A DNA stretch of 64,000 bases from NCBI GenBank assembly GCA_002013415.1, contig MAEX01000004.1, forward strand, positions 124,001 to 188,000. Direction: 5' to 3'. Shown here piece by piece: positions 44,892 to 53,902 of the stretch. Below the pieces are notes generated by a model. It was not told the DNA's origin and ran no database searches. It saw only the letters and a program-made list of their open reading frames with translations. Position numbers and translations under genes: made by a program. This DNA is from Mycobacterium sp. D16Q14. Its GTDB lineage: Bacteria > Actinomycetota > Actinomycetes > Mycobacteriales > Mycobacteriaceae. Numbering within the stretch: position 1 is the first letter of the stretch; each line of letters begins with the position of its first letter.

Positions 44892-44954
44892 CCACCGGAA
44901 TCTTCGTGACGGTAAAGCCGGGCGAGGTGACGGTTGCCCGGTTACTGTCGGAGA

Positions 44955-45887
44955 ATGCGCAGGGCTGCACGACTCCTCGCCACCGTCATGGCCGCGGTTG
45001 TCTTCAGCGGCTGCGGTAACGCCAATCCCCTGGGCGGAGGACCCCTTTCGGGCGACCTCAATACGCTGATCGTCGGCTCGGCCGACTTCCCCGAATCGAA
45101 AGTCGTGGCCGAGCTGTATGCACAGATATTGCAGACCAACGGCTTTCACATCACGAAGCAGCTGGGCATCGGTAGCCGCGAGACGTACATCCCGGCGGTC
45201 AAGGATCATTCGATCGATCTCATCGCCGATTACACCGGAAATCTGCTGCGCTACTTCGAGCCGGAGGCCACCGCCACCAAGCCCGATGACGTCGAGCTGG
45301 CGCTGTTACGCACGCTCGACGGCGATCTGGACATTCTGTCGCCCTCGCCGGCCTCGGACGCGGACACGCTGTGCGTCACCAGGGCCACCGCCGACGCATG
45401 GAATCTGCACTCCATCGCCGATCTCGCAGCGCACTCGGAGGAGGTAAAGGTCGGTGCGCCCTCGGAATTCCTGCACCGCAGCGTCGGCCTGGCCGGACTC
45501 AAGGCGAACTACGGCCTGGACATCCCGGAGTCGCGGTTCGTGGCCATCAGCGATGGCGGCGGACCGGCGACAGTCAGGGCGTTGTTGGACGGAACGATTA
45601 CCGCGGCCAACATATTCAGCACCTCACCCGCCATCGCCGAGCATGATCTGGTGGTGTTGGACGACCCCAAGTTCACTTTTCCGGCCGGCAATCTGGTGCC
45701 GTTGGTCAACGCGCAGAAGAAATCCGAGAAGTTGAAGAAGGTGCTCGACGCACTGTCCGCACGATTGACCACCGCGGACCTGACCAGGCTCAACGCTGCG
45801 GTATCCGGCAACGACGGCGTCGACCCCAAGGAGGCTGCGCAGAAGTGGTTGATGGACAAGGGTTTCGATAAACCGATAGGGAACTGA
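44955..45887 (+). CDS. proX: Osmoprotectant ABC transporter substrate-binding lipoprotein ProX
   Basis: 310 residues from the ATG at 44955, which follows TACTGT by 6 nt. Lipobox VVFSGC near residue 18. The OpuAC/QAT domain includes LIVGSADFPESKVVAELYAQIL and IDLIADYTGNLLRYF, the pattern of glycine-betaine/carnitine/choline binding proteins. First gene of a complete importer proX-proV-proW-proZ, as in Rv3759c-Rv3756c. Confidence 0.92.
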   Translation: MRRAARLLATVMAAVVFSGCGNANPLGGGPLSGDLNTLIVGSADFPESKVVAELYAQILQTNGFHITKQLGIGSRETYIPAVKDHSIDLIADYTGNLLRYFEPEATATKPDDVELALLRTLDGDLDILSPSPASDADTLCVTRATADAWNLHSIADLAAHSEEVKVGAPSEFLHRSVGLAGLKANYGLDIPESRFVAISDGGGPATVRALLDGTITAANIFSTSPAIAEHDLVVLDDPKFTFPAGNLVPLVNAQKKSEKLKKVLDALSARLTTADLTRLNAAVSGNDGVDPKEAAQKWLMDKGFDKPIGN

Positions 45888-45891
45888 TCGC

Positions 45892-46998
45892 GTGATCACC
45901 TTCGAGAATGTCACCAAGAAGTACCCCGACGGGACTACCGCGGTCGACGATCTCACCATGCACGTCGACAAGGGGTCATTCACGGTGTTCGTGGGGCCAT
46001 CGGGATGCGGCAAGACCACCTCGATGCGGATGATCAACAGGATGACCGACCTGACTTCCGGTGTGCTGATCGTCGACGGAGAAGATGTCAGGACGGTGGA
46101 TCCGGTCAAATTGCGGCTGGGTATCGGATATGTCATCCAGAACGCAGGCCTGATGCCGCATCAGCGTGTGGTCGACAACGTTGCGACAGTGCCGGTGTTG
46201 CGCGGCGAATCCCGGCGTGCTGCCCGCAAGGCGGCTCTGGACGTTTTGGAACGGGTGGGGCTCGATCCAAAACTGGCCAGCCGGTACCCGGCACAGCTCT
46301 CGGGAGGCCAGCAACAACGTGTCGGGGTGGCGCGTGCACTTGCCGCTGACCCGCCGATCCTGCTGATGGATGAACCCTTCAGTGCCGTCGACCCGAATGT
46401 GCGCGATGACCTGCAGGCCGAGATGCAGCGCCTCCAGGCCGAACTCAATAAGACCATCGTCTTTGTCACGCACGATATCGACGAAGCCGTCAAGCTCGGG
46501 GACAAGGTCGCAGTCTTCGGGCCTGGCGGGGTGCTGCAGCAGTATGACGAGCCTGAGCGGGTGTTATCCAACCCGGCAAGCGATTTCGTCGCCGGATTCA
46601 TCGGGCGTGATCGGGGCTATCGAAGCCTGCAGTTCCGCGAGGCGGGGGAGTTGCCGCTGTACGAGATCAGGCAGACCGTTGAAACAGAGGTCCCCGACCT
46701 CATCATCGCCCCGCGCAGCTGGGTGCTTGTCTGCAATCCCGATGGCACGCCATTCGGCTGGATGGACGATGCCGGGGCAGAGGTCTACCGGTCGGGAAAG
46801 TCGTTATACGACAGCGTGATAGCGGGCGGCTCATTATTCGGTCCGGACGGGACATTGCGGCAGGCTCTCGATGCCGCACTGTCCTCGCCATCCGGGCTGG
46901 GTGTGGCTACCGATGCGGACGGCCGCGTTCGCGGGGGCGTTCGCGGGGATGACGTCCTCATCGCACTGGATCGGCAGCGCCGTACCGGGCAGCGGTGA
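45892..46998 (+). CDS. proV: Osmoprotectant ABC transporter ATP-binding protein ProV
   Basis: 368 residues with a GTG start 4 bp after proX. Walker A GPSGCGKTTS, signature QLSGGQQQRVGVARAL, Walker B ILLMDEPFSAVD, H-loop His in VTHDIDE. The C-terminal extension of about 120 residues lies where CBS-type regulatory domains occur in relatives. Energises ProW/ProZ. Confidence 0.93.
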   Translation: MITFENVTKKYPDGTTAVDDLTMHVDKGSFTVFVGPSGCGKTTSMRMINRMTDLTSGVLIVDGEDVRTVDPVKLRLGIGYVIQNAGLMPHQRVVDNVATVPVLRGESRRAARKAALDVLERVGLDPKLASRYPAQLSGGQQQRVGVARALAADPPILLMDEPFSAVDPNVRDDLQAEMQRLQAELNKTIVFVTHDIDEAVKLGDKVAVFGPGGVLQQYDEPERVLSNPASDFVAGFIGRDRGYRSLQFREAGELPLYEIRQTVETEVPDLIIAPRSWVLVCNPDGTPFGWMDDAGAEVYRSGKSLYDSVIAGGSLFGPDGTLRQALDAALSSPSGLGVATDADGRVRGGVRGDDVLIALDRQRRTGQR

Positions 46999-46999
46999 G

Positions 47000-47653
47000 A
47001 TGCGTTATCTCTTCACCCATCTCGGCGACGCCTGGCAGCTCTCACTGATCCATATGCGGCTGTCACTGGTCCCCGTCCTCATCGGGTTGGCCATCGCGAT
47101 TCCTTGTGGCGCACTGATTCACCGGCACCGGACCGTACGGCGGGTCACCACGGTGATAGCCAGCATCGTGTTCACCATCCCGTCGCTGGCTCTGTTCGTG
47201 GCGTTACCCCTCATCATTCCCACCCGGATACTCGACGAGGCCAATGTGATGGTCGCGCTGACGCTGTACACCACCGCGCTGCTGATCCGTGCCGTACCGG
47301 AGGCGCTCGACGCCATTGCCCCACAGGTGCGTGATGCGGCCACCGCGGTGGGATACCGGCCGTTGGCCCGCCTGGTCCGGGTCGAGCTGCCGCTATCCAT
47401 ACCGGTGTTGGTGGCGGGCCTGAGAGTCGTTGCCGTCACAAATATCTCGATGGTCTCGGTGGGCTCGGTGATCGGCATTGGTGGCCTGGGTACCTGGTTC
47501 ACCGAGGGCTACCAGGCCAACAAGAGCAGCCAGATCGTTGCCGGGATCATCGCGATCTTTCTGCTGGCCGTCGTCGTGGATTCGCTCCTGGTGGTCCTCG
47601 GCCGCGCGGCGACGCCATGGACCAGAGCGACGAAAGCCGTTGGTGCAGTGTGA
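47000..47653 (+). CDS. proW: Osmoprotectant ABC transporter permease ProW
   Basis: 217 residues, start ATG 47000, one base after the proV stop. Binding-protein-dependent permease with five or six helices; EAA loop in VRVELPLSIPVLVAGLR, preceded by AATAVGYRPL. Pairs with ProZ. Confidence 0.9.
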   Translation: MRYLFTHLGDAWQLSLIHMRLSLVPVLIGLAIAIPCGALIHRHRTVRRVTTVIASIVFTIPSLALFVALPLIIPTRILDEANVMVALTLYTTALLIRAVPEALDAIAPQVRDAATAVGYRPLARLVRVELPLSIPVLVAGLRVVAVTNISMVSVGSVIGIGGLGTWFTEGYQANKSSQIVAGIIAIFLLAVVVDSLLVVLGRAATPWTRATKAVGAV

Positions 47654-48408
47654 ACTTTCTCTCTGATGCACTCGGCTACATATTCACCGCGTCCCATTGG
47701 ACGGGCAACAGCGGGCTGGGCACGCGGATTGGTGAGCACCTGCAGTACACCGCGATCGCCCTGCTGGCCGCGGTGCTCATCGCGGTGCCGATAGGTCTGG
47801 TCATCGGGCACACCGGCCGCGGCACGTTTCTGGTAGTCAGCGCGGTAAATGCGCTACGCGCGCTGCCGACGCTGGGTGTGCTGCTGTTGGGTGTGCTGCT
47901 GTGGGGTCTGGGTTTGGTTCCGCCGACCGTCGCGTTGCTGCTGCTGGGGGTGCCGCCGCTGCTGGCGGGAACCTACTCCGGGATCGCGAACGTGGACCGC
48001 ACGGTGGTGGAGGCGGCGCGTGCCATGGGGATGACTGAACGCCAGGTGCTGTTCGGTGTCGAGATACCCAACGCGTTACCGCTCATCCTGTCGGGCTTGC
48101 GGACAGCGACGTTGCAGATCGTCGCGACCGCGACCGTCGCCGCCTACGCGAGTCTCGGCGGGCTGGGCCGGTACCTCATCGACGGCATCAAGGTCCGGCA
48201 GTTTCACTTGGCGTTGGTCGGCGCCCTCCTGGTGACCGCGCTGGCCCTGCTGCTGGACGCGGTTCTTGCCTTCGCGGTGTGGCTGTCAGCCCCGGGCACC
48301 GGGAGGCTGCGACCGGCTCCGCGCGATCTCACCGGCGACTCAGGGGCGGGGGACACCGGCGTAGAGGGGCGGGTCGAACCAGGCCGGCAGCCCGCGGCAC
48401 AACCCTGA
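47650..48408 (+). CDS. proZ: Osmoprotectant ABC transporter permease ProZ
   Basis: 252 residues from a GTG at 47650 whose GTGA overlaps the proW stop. EAA loop in AARAMGMTERQVLFGVEIPNALPLI; second permease of the heterodimer. The 3' end overlaps the convergent HxlR gene by 69 bp. Confidence 0.9.
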   Translation: MNFLSDALGYIFTASHWTGNSGLGTRIGEHLQYTAIALLAAVLIAVPIGLVIGHTGRGTFLVVSAVNALRALPTLGVLLLGVLLWGLGLVPPTVALLLLGVPPLLAGTYSGIANVDRTVVEAARAMGMTERQVLFGVEIPNALPLILSGLRTATLQIVATATVAAYASLGGLGRYLIDGIKVRQFHLALVGALLVTALALLLDAVLAFAVWLSAPGTGRLRPAPRDLTGDSGAGDTGVEGRVEPGRQPAAQP

Positions 48409-49002
48409 TGGCCCGTTGAAGGCCACCTCGCCGGACCGCAACGCATCCGACCACGCGGAGTCACCGCGCCACACTCGAGTGAGGCTGCGCAGCTGGGCCG
48501 TCACGCCGATGTTCACGTCGAAGCCGGGGTCGGCATCGCAGAGATCGGCTGCCTCGGGCGTGATGATCAGCCACCAGTGCCGCTTATCCGCCGTGACATC
48601 GCCGAAGTGGAAGTGCAGCACCGTTCGGCCCTCGGGGACCGCGCTGCCGATGACATGGCGGCGCATATCCCAGAGCAGCAGTTTAGGATCCAGATCCTCG
48701 TCGCCGATTTCGCCGATCCACCGGATTCCCCACTGGCTCAGCATCTCGACAACGGGCCGCAGCTCACGACCGGCGTCCGTGGGTACGTAGCGGTTGTCGT
48801 GGCGTTCGACGATTCCGGCGCGCACCAACCGGTCCAGCCTCTTGGACAGCAGCGTCGGAGACATTCGCGGCACTCCGCGTCTAATATCGTTGAAATGCTC
48901 ACTGCCGAGTAGCAATTCACGCACGACCAGCAGTGTCCAGCGCTCGTCGAGCAGCTCCATCGCCTTGGCGACGGGGCAGAATTGGTAGTACGACGCACCC
49001 AT
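48340..49002 (-). CDS. HxlR-family transcriptional regulator
   Basis: 220 residues from the ATG at 49002. N-terminal HxlR winged helix with the typical Cys (YQFCPVAKAMELLDERWTLLVVRELLLG) followed by FNDIRRGVPRMSPTLLSKRLDRL. A C-terminal SCP2-like or ligand domain (WWLIITPEAADLCDADPG) replaces the bare HTH of short members. Divergent from a methyltransferase gene; a GTAC-type operator lies between. Confidence 0.88.
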   Translation of the reverse strand: MGASYYQFCPVAKAMELLDERWTLLVVRELLLGSEHFNDIRRGVPRMSPTLLSKRLDRLVRAGIVERHDNRYVPTDAGRELRPVVEMLSQWGIRWIGEIGDEDLDPKLLLWDMRRHVIGSAVPEGRTVLHFHFGDVTADKRHWWLIITPEAADLCDADPGFDVNIGVTAQLRSLTRVWRGDSAWSDALRSGEVAFNGPSGLCRGLPAWFDPPLYAGVPRP

Positions 49003-49042
49003 GGATGAACGGTAGGCCGCCGACGTCACGGTGAACAGCCCC

Positions 49043-49059
49043 AGTACAGATCTTGTACT
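49043..49059. promoter_or_regulatory. HxlR operator candidate AGTACA-N5-TGTACT
   Basis: Perfect 6-bp inverted arms (49043-49048 and 49054-49059) around GATCT, midway between the divergent HxlR and methyltransferase starts. HxlR/DUF24 regulators bind short GTAC- or TAGTA-type inverted repeats, so the site fits the adjacent regulator. Confidence 0.55.
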
Positions 49060-49094
49060 AGCCCGCGGGGCGGTGATCCTTCTAGCGTATGTAC

Positions 49095-49904
49095 ATGAAC
49101 GCAGAGACAGCCCAAGGAGTTTCGTTGTGGGCACTGGGCAACTACGCCGCGGTGGCTTCCGAGGTGATCGCGTCGCTCGGCCCGGTTCTCGTCAAGGAGT
49201 CCGGCGTGCTCCCCGGTGCCCGGGTATTGGATGTCGCGGCCGGATCCGGGAATGTGGCGATCCCCGCGGCGGCCGCCGGCGCGAAGGTGGTGGCTTCCGA
49301 TATCACTCCCGAGCTGCTGGATGCGGGGTGCGCCGTGGCCGCTGCGGCCGGCACCGAAATCGATTGGCAGGTCGCGGACGCGCAGGCGCTCCCGTTTGGC
49401 GACGACGAGTTCGATGTCGTGGTGTCCTGCGTCGGGGTGATGTTCGCCCCGCGGCACCAGGCCAGCGCGGATGAACTGATCCGCGTCTGTCGGCCGGGCG
49501 GAACCATCGGCCTGATCAACTGGACACCGCAGGGATTCATCGGCCACATGTTCGCGACCATGAAACCGTTCGCGGACGCTCCACCGCCCGGCGCGCAACC
49601 GCCCCCGTTGTGGGGAGACGCGGCCCATGTGCGAACACTCCTTGCGGACCGGGTCATCGAAGTCACCATGGAGCGGCGGATGCTGACGGTCGACCGGTTC
49701 GCCACCGCACAGGAGTTCCGTGACTTCTTCAAGGCCTGCTACGGGCCGACGATCACCGTCTACGCGGCAATCGCGGATGACGCGGGCAAGACCGCCGAAC
49801 TCGATGACGCACTTGTCGAGCTGGCACGACGACACGATCGCGGCGATGGACGACTGGTGATGGACTGGGAGTACCTGCTCTACGTCGCGCACAAGCGGGG
49901 GTGA
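49095..49904 (+). CDS. Class I SAM-dependent methyltransferase
   Basis: 269 residues from the ATG at 49095, which is 6 nt after TAGCGT (leaderless); an ATG two codons upstream is inside the spacer. SAM motif VLDVAAGSGNVAIPAA near residue 45; VADAQALPFGDDEFDVVVSCVGVMFAPR in the middle. UbiE/COQ5-like branch; substrate unknown. Probably controlled by the divergent HxlR regulator. Confidence 0.85.
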   Translation: MNAETAQGVSLWALGNYAAVASEVIASLGPVLVKESGVLPGARVLDVAAGSGNVAIPAAAAGAKVVASDITPELLDAGCAVAAAAGTEIDWQVADAQALPFGDDEFDVVVSCVGVMFAPRHQASADELIRVCRPGGTIGLINWTPQGFIGHMFATMKPFADAPPPGAQPPPLWGDAAHVRTLLADRVIEVTMERRMLTVDRFATAQEFRDFFKACYGPTITVYAAIADDAGKTAELDDALVELARRHDRGDGRLVMDWEYLLYVAHKRG

Positions 49905-49961
49905 TCGGAGGCAGAAAGGGCTCACGAGGGCTCAATTTGCGCGGTCGCCTACGGTAGACGG

Positions 49962-50552
49962 GTGAGTAACCCCAGTCAGACTGACGCGGCGACCGGTCCT
50001 GCCGTGCTGACCTGGCGCGCCCATGACGCGTCGCGTATGGAATCCACCCGGGTCCAACTGTCGGGCCGGCGCATCCGTGCGCATGGCCGTTTTGTGGCCG
50101 GCGCATCCGACGCTCATCCCGCTTTCAGCGCCTCATACGACCTGGTGACCGACGAGACGGGTTCCACCAACCGGCTGTCGCTGTCGACCACCGTTGCCGA
50201 AAGGGAACGGCAGCTGTCCATCGCCCGGGACGAAGAGGGCATGTGGACCGTGCAGAACCACGAGGGCGCGACGCGCTCCGCCTTCGACGGGGCTCTGGAC
50301 GTCGACGTGGTGTTCAGCCCCTTCTTCAACGCACTTCCGATCCGTCGGACCGGCCTCTACCAGCAGGAAGGAAGCGCAGTGCTGCCCGTTGTCTACGTGA
50401 CCCTCCCGGATTTGGTCGTCAGCCCCGCCACCATTAGCTACCGCAACGACGGCACGGGCATCAAGGTGGTCTCGCCGGTCGCCGACACCACCGTCACTGT
50501 CGATGACGAGGGATTCCTGCTGGAATACCCCGGTCTGGCTATCCGGATCTAG
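49962..50552 (+). CDS. Putative glycolipid-binding family protein
   Basis: 196 residues, beta-rich ([47 protein letters not shown]), matching the actinobacterial putative glycolipid-binding family. No signal peptide. GTG start 6 nt after TACGGT (leaderless). Overlaps the tyrA stop by 4 bp, convergently. Confidence 0.75.
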   Translation: MSNPSQTDAATGPAVLTWRAHDASRMESTRVQLSGRRIRAHGRFVAGASDAHPAFSASYDLVTDETGSTNRLSLSTTVAERERQLSIARDEEGMWTVQNHEGATRSAFDGALDVDVVFSPFFNALPIRRTGLYQQEGSAVLPVVYVTLPDLVVSPATISYRNDGTGIKVVSPVADTTVTVDDEGFLLEYPGLAIRI

Positions 50553-51508
50553 GGCACGGTCCGCAGCACACCGCCCTGCCGCCCGGCCTCGGCCAGTTGC
50601 TCGCGCCAATGAGCGTCCTCCCGGCTGATACCGGTGATGTCGAACCGTTCGTGTGCTTCGTACCGCTGCCGCGCGGCGTGACCGGCCTCTACCAGCAGCT
50701 CCACCGAGCTCTCGGCGTTCAGGGTGTTCCACGTCGCCGCGAGCAGCGCCATGGCCTCTTCGAGGGCCGGCAGCACGCCATGCGGATTGGATTCGCACAT
50801 GGCGCGCACCAGCGACGGATCGGTGGCGGCCACCCGGGTGCCGTCCCGGAACGATCCGGCAGCCAGGGAGTACGCCAGCGGGATCCCGTCGGCGGTGACG
50901 GCCAGGGCCTCGGCGAGCAGGTGCGGCAGATGCGAGATGGCGGCGGCGGCGTCGTCGTGCTCGTCCGAGCGTGCCGGGACCACGACCGATCCGCAGTCCA
51001 GCGCCAGCCGTGTCACCTGTGCGAACACCTGCGGATCGACGTCGTCGTCGACGCTGACGACCCAGGTCGCGTCGCGGAAGAGCTTGGCGTCCCCGGCGCC
51101 CCACCCCGACTCCGTGGTCCCCGCCATGGGATGGCCACCGACGAATCGTTGCGCCAGGCCGTGCTCGGATACCTGTTGTAATACAGCCGATTTCACGCTG
51201 GTGACGTCGGTGAGCGGGCATTCGGGGGCCAGCTCCGCGATGCGCGTCAGGAGTGCGGGCAAGGCCGGGACCGGTACCGCGAGCACGATGAGAGCCTGGG
51301 CGTTGCGGGCACGCCGCAACGCCAGATCCAGATCGGCGGTGGTATCGAAACCTGCCGCGCGTGCGGCGTCTGCGCCCTCCGCGGAACGGTTGTACCCCCA
51401 GACGTGCCGCCCTGCGGCGGTGGCCGCGCGGACCAGGGAGCCGCCGATGAGCCCGAGGCCAAGTACGCAGATCGGAGGGCGTTGGTGGTCGTGTTCGGCG
51501 GCGTTCAT
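50549..51508 (-). CDS. tyrA: Prephenate dehydrogenase TyrA
   Basis: 319 residues from the ATG at 51508 ([25 protein letters not shown]). Rossmann GLGLIGGS, the GTTESGWG and HPMAG catalytic segments, then the helical dimer domain. Converts prephenate to 4-hydroxyphenylpyruvate in tyrosine synthesis. Matches Rv3754 by position next to the deaminase pair; the aromatic aminotransferase hisC2/pat lies 20 kb away. Confidence 0.92.
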   Translation of the reverse strand: MNAAEHDHQRPPICVLGLGLIGGSLVRAATAAGRHVWGYNRSAEGADAARAAGFDTTADLDLALRRARNAQALIVLAVPVPALPALLTRIAELAPECPLTDVTSVKSAVLQQVSEHGLAQRFVGGHPMAGTTESGWGAGDAKLFRDATWVVSVDDDVDPQVFAQVTRLALDCGSVVVPARSDEHDDAAAAISHLPHLLAEALAVTADGIPLAYSLAAGSFRDGTRVAATDPSLVRAMCESNPHGVLPALEEAMALLAATWNTLNAESSVELLVEAGHAARQRYEAHERFDITGISREDAHWREQLAEAGRQGGVLRTVP

Positions 51509-51579
51509 CCCATCAGGTTGGCACACGTGACCAAGTTGTTTGTGGTCACAACACGGGGTGGGGCACTAGCGTATTGCCC

Positions 51580-52110
51580 ATGGACGCACAACGTGCCAAG
51601 GCCGCAGGGCCCAGCGCCGAAAGCCTGGAGGGCTTCGGCGTGGCCGTCGTTCGTGAAGAGGGTCACTGGCGGGTGACGTCTTTGAAGACCGGAGCGCTCA
51701 CCGATTTGGCGGCTGCCGAAACCGAGCTACGCGAACTACGCAGCGCCGGTGCAGTGTTCGGCCTGCTGGATGTGGATGAGGAATTTTTCATCATTATTCG
51801 CCCGGCACCCTCGGGAACGCATCTGCTCATTTCCGACGCCACGGCGGCCATCGACTACGACATTGCCGCCGAGGTGCTCGACCGGTTGAATATTCCTGTC
51901 CCGGAGCTCGATTCCGATGAGCTCGCCGAGGTCGATCCGTGGGAGGAAGGCGATCTGGGCCTGCTCTCCGATATCGGGCTGCCCGAGCCGGTACTCAGTG
52001 TGATCCTCAGTGAGACGGATCTCTATCCCGATGAGCAACTCGGGATGATCGCGGCGCGCATGGGCTTCGCCGACGAGTTCGGTGCGGTGCTCGACAAGCT
52101 GGATCGGTGA
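51580..52110 (+). CDS. tRNA adenosine deaminase-associated protein (Rv3753c-like)
   Basis: 176 residues from the ATG at 51580, 7 nt after TAGCGT (leaderless). Acidic; LLDVDEEFFIIIRPAPSGTHLLISDATAAIDYDIA in the middle and EEGDLGLLSDIGLPEPVLSVIL near the end. Conserved in actinobacteria immediately upstream of tadA, with which it overlaps by 4 bp (GTGA). Molecular role unknown. Confidence 0.85.
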   Translation: MDAQRAKAAGPSAESLEGFGVAVVREEGHWRVTSLKTGALTDLAAAETELRELRSAGAVFGLLDVDEEFFIIIRPAPSGTHLLISDATAAIDYDIAAEVLDRLNIPVPELDSDELAEVDPWEEGDLGLLSDIGLPEPVLSVILSETDLYPDEQLGMIAARMGFADEFGAVLDKLDR

Positions 52111-52565
52111 CGTTTCCGGACGACGAGGCGCTGATTCGCGCGGCGCTGGTGGCCGCCGGGCAGGCCGGTGCCGACGATGTGCCGATCGGTGCGGTGATCT
52201 ATGCCGCAGACGGAACAGAGCTGGCTCGCGCCGCCAATGCTCGTGAACGCCTGGGCGATCCGACGGCACATGCCGAGGTTCTCGCGTTGCGCGAGGCCGC
52301 CGCGAAGCATGGTGACGGCTGGCGGCTGGAGGGGGCGACGCTGGCGGTGACCGTCGAGCCATGCACCATGTGCGCCGGCGCGTTGGTGCTTGCGCGGGTT
52401 AGTCGCGTGGTGTTCGGGGCCTGGGAACCCAAGACCGGAGCCGTGGGATCACTGTGGGATGTGGTGCGGGACCGTCGGCAGGCGCACCGCCCGGAGGTGC
52501 GCGGCGGCGTGCTCGCCGATGAGTGCGCGGCCCTGCTTGAGAGCTTCTTCGCAGCGAAAAGGTAG
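52107..52565 (+). CDS. tadA: tRNA-specific adenosine deaminase TadA
   Basis: 152 residues, GTG start. Zinc and catalytic motifs: THAEVLALREA (His and Glu) and PCTMCAGAL (two Cys). Deaminates A34 to inosine in tRNA-Arg(ACG), present here at 31958. Overlaps the associated-protein gene by 4 bp. Confidence 0.93.
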   Translation: MTFPDDEALIRAALVAAGQAGADDVPIGAVIYAADGTELARAANARERLGDPTAHAEVLALREAAAKHGDGWRLEGATLAVTVEPCTMCAGALVLARVSRVVFGAWEPKTGAVGSLWDVVRDRRQAHRPEVRGGVLADECAALLESFFAAKR

Positions 52566-52567
52566 GT

Positions 52568-52612
52568 GGCCCGCCCGGCGCTGATGAGTCGGGGTCGCAC
52601 GCCGGACGGGCC
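52568..52612. terminator. Convergent terminator hairpin after tadA
   Basis: Two 13-nt arms (52568-52580, GGCCCGCCCGGCG; and 52600-52612) pair with one mismatch around a 19-nt loop. Sits between tadA and the convergent small secreted gene. No T-run, as is common for mycobacterial hairpin terminators. Confidence 0.55.
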
Positions 52613-52624
52613 GATTCGGGAGGT

Positions 52625-52957
52625 TTAGCGGTGCCAGTCGTTGCCGGGGCCACGGCCTAGGCCGTGATCAGGTCCGCGGTCGGGTCCGCGGTTGTCCCCC
52701 GGGCCGGGGCCGTTGTCGCGCCAGCGACCGTCGTCGCCGCGCCAGTCGCCGGGACGGTCGCGGTCGAGAATGCCGTCGGCGTGGCATTCGCCCCAGTTCA
52801 TGTTGAGGCCCCAGATCGGGTTCCAGAACTCGCCGGGACACCAGTGATACGTGGGCGCCGGAAGCTCTGGAGCCGGGGCGGCATTGGCGGTGGCGGCGAG
52901 GCCGAGCCCGCCTGCGGCTATGGCTGCGGAAGCGGCAAGTCCAACGAGAATTTTCAT
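52625..52957 (-). CDS. Small secreted His/Asp/Arg/Gly-rich protein, paralog A
   Basis: 110 residues. Signal peptide KILVGLAASAAIAAGGLGLA cut near NAA-AP. The mature N-terminus contains YHWCPGEFWNPIWGLN and one further Cys, followed by a tail of Asp, Arg, Gly and Pro repeats (DRDRPGDW, GPDRGPDHGLG). The neighbour at 53148 is a clear paralog. Probably an envelope or extracellular protein of unknown function. Confidence 0.82.
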   Translation of the reverse strand: MKILVGLAASAAIAAGGLGLAATANAAPAPELPAPTYHWCPGEFWNPIWGLNMNWGECHADGILDRDRPGDWRGDDGRWRDNGPGPGDNRGPDRGPDHGLGRGPGNDWHR

Positions 52958-53087
52958 AAAGTAAGCAAAGCATTATTTGCTGGCAATCAACGTGTGCTAT
53001 GCGTACAGTGCGCTGTAAATATGCTGTCAACCAAGATATTTCGTACATATGGAACAGGTTGTTCATTGCGCTTTAGTGACACATGGC

Positions 53088-53130
53088 AAACAATCCCACC
53101 GGCTGGAGTGAGTCCGGCGGGTGGGGTTGT
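53088..53130. terminator. Long terminator-like hairpin
   Basis: Left arm 53088-53106 (AACAATCCCACC...) pairs with right arm 53112-53130 (...GGGTGGGGTTGTT) with a few wobbles. It begins 18 bp after the stop of the minus-strand gene at 53148 and would terminate it. Symmetric enough to work both ways. Confidence 0.55.
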
Positions 53131-53147
53131 TTCTCGATGACGTTGGG

Positions 53148-53429
53148 CTAGGGCCTCCAGCCGCGATCGTGGCCGCGTCCCCAGTCTCCGCGGTCATGGT
53201 CATGCCAGTCACCGCGATTGTCGCGCCAGTCGCCGTCGCGGTCGCGATGCCAGTCGTCGTGGCATTCGCCGAGTTCCCAGTTGAATCCCCAGATGGGATT
53301 CCAGAACTCGCCCGGGCACCAGTGGTAGTCGGGGGCGGGGAGTGCCGGTGCCGCATCGGCGGTCGCCGCGAGGCCGAGCGCGCTCGCGACAATGGCCGCG
53401 GATGCTGCGATGCCTACAAGAAGTTTCAT
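53148..53429 (-). CDS. Small secreted protein, paralog B
   Basis: 93 residues from the ATG at 53429. Signal peptide KLLVGIAASAAIVASALGLAATADAA; mature part begins APALPAPDYHWCPGEFWNPI and ends in a His/Asp/Arg/Trp/Gly tail (DRDGDWRDNRGDWHDHD). Paralog of the adjacent gene, most conserved over HWCPGEFWNPIWG. The 345 bp from here to tRNA-Ser(CGA) holds no gene I can support. Confidence 0.82.
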   Translation of the reverse strand: MKLLVGIAASAAIVASALGLAATADAAPALPAPDYHWCPGEFWNPIWGFNWELGECHDDWHRDRDGDWRDNRGDWHDHDRGDWGRGHDRGWRP

Positions 53430-53774
53430 TGGTCGGGGCCTTCTCATCGTGATGGTGTCGATCTGCTCGTGCCGGTCTCGCTGATCGCCAGACGGCGTCC
53501 GCCCGCCCCGAGAGACGGATGCCGCGATGCCAGCGAGAACCTGCACAAGCACGATGGAAGGCCACTTTCCTTGGAGCCACGCCGCTGATTTCGTACAGCA
53601 CGCTGCGAGTTTCCTGCCAGCCATGCGACTTCACGCATATGGAAGGCGCCTTGCTAACGCTGCCGCGTGATAGCGCGATATATCGCTTTCGCCTGCGGCG
53701 GCGGGTGCGCCCGTCGCCGGTTGCCCGGTCAGCCGATTGGGGGATCGGGCCGGCCTGCCTGTAGTCTCTTCGGC

Positions 53775-53862
53775 GGTGGCGTGTCCGAGCGGCCTAAGGA
53801 GCACGCCTCGAAAGCGTGTGACGGGTAACCCCCGTCCGAGGGTTCAAATCCCTCCGCCACCG
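53775..53862 (+). tRNA. tRNA-Ser (anticodon CGA), island attachment gene
   Basis: Acceptor GGTGGCG (53775-53781) pairs with CGCCACC (53855-53861); anticodon loop CTCGAAA gives CGA; long variable arm. A genomic CCA follows at 53863-53865. Its 3' part from the T-loop on, plus its terminator, is duplicated at 61688-61747, marking it as the integration site of the 7.8-kb island. The gene stays intact. Confidence 0.96.
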
Positions 53863-53902
53863 CCATTACCCTCTGACTGTTAGCGCAGTCTGGGGGTATT
53901 TT
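53843..53902. repeat. attL: left 60-bp direct repeat
   Basis: Identical to 61688-61747 except position 53890 (C) versus 61735 (T). Starts in the T-loop (TTCAAATCC), includes the tRNA 3' end, CCA and the terminator hairpin. This is typical of a tyrosine-integrase attachment core. Confidence 0.88.
53868..53902 (+). terminator. tRNA-Ser terminator, inside the att repeat
   Basis: ACCCTCTGACTG (53868-53879), loop TTAGCG, CAGTCTGGGGGT (53886-53897), then ATTTT. A 12-bp stem with one mismatch and one G-T pair plus a short T-run. A second copy lies in attR. Confidence 0.7.

Noticed and set aside
53430..53774. 345-bp gap before tRNA-Ser(CGA)
   Set aside because: Checked on both strands for a small gene, promoter dyad or RNA; only the upstream part of the secreted-protein gene and weak open frames were seen.
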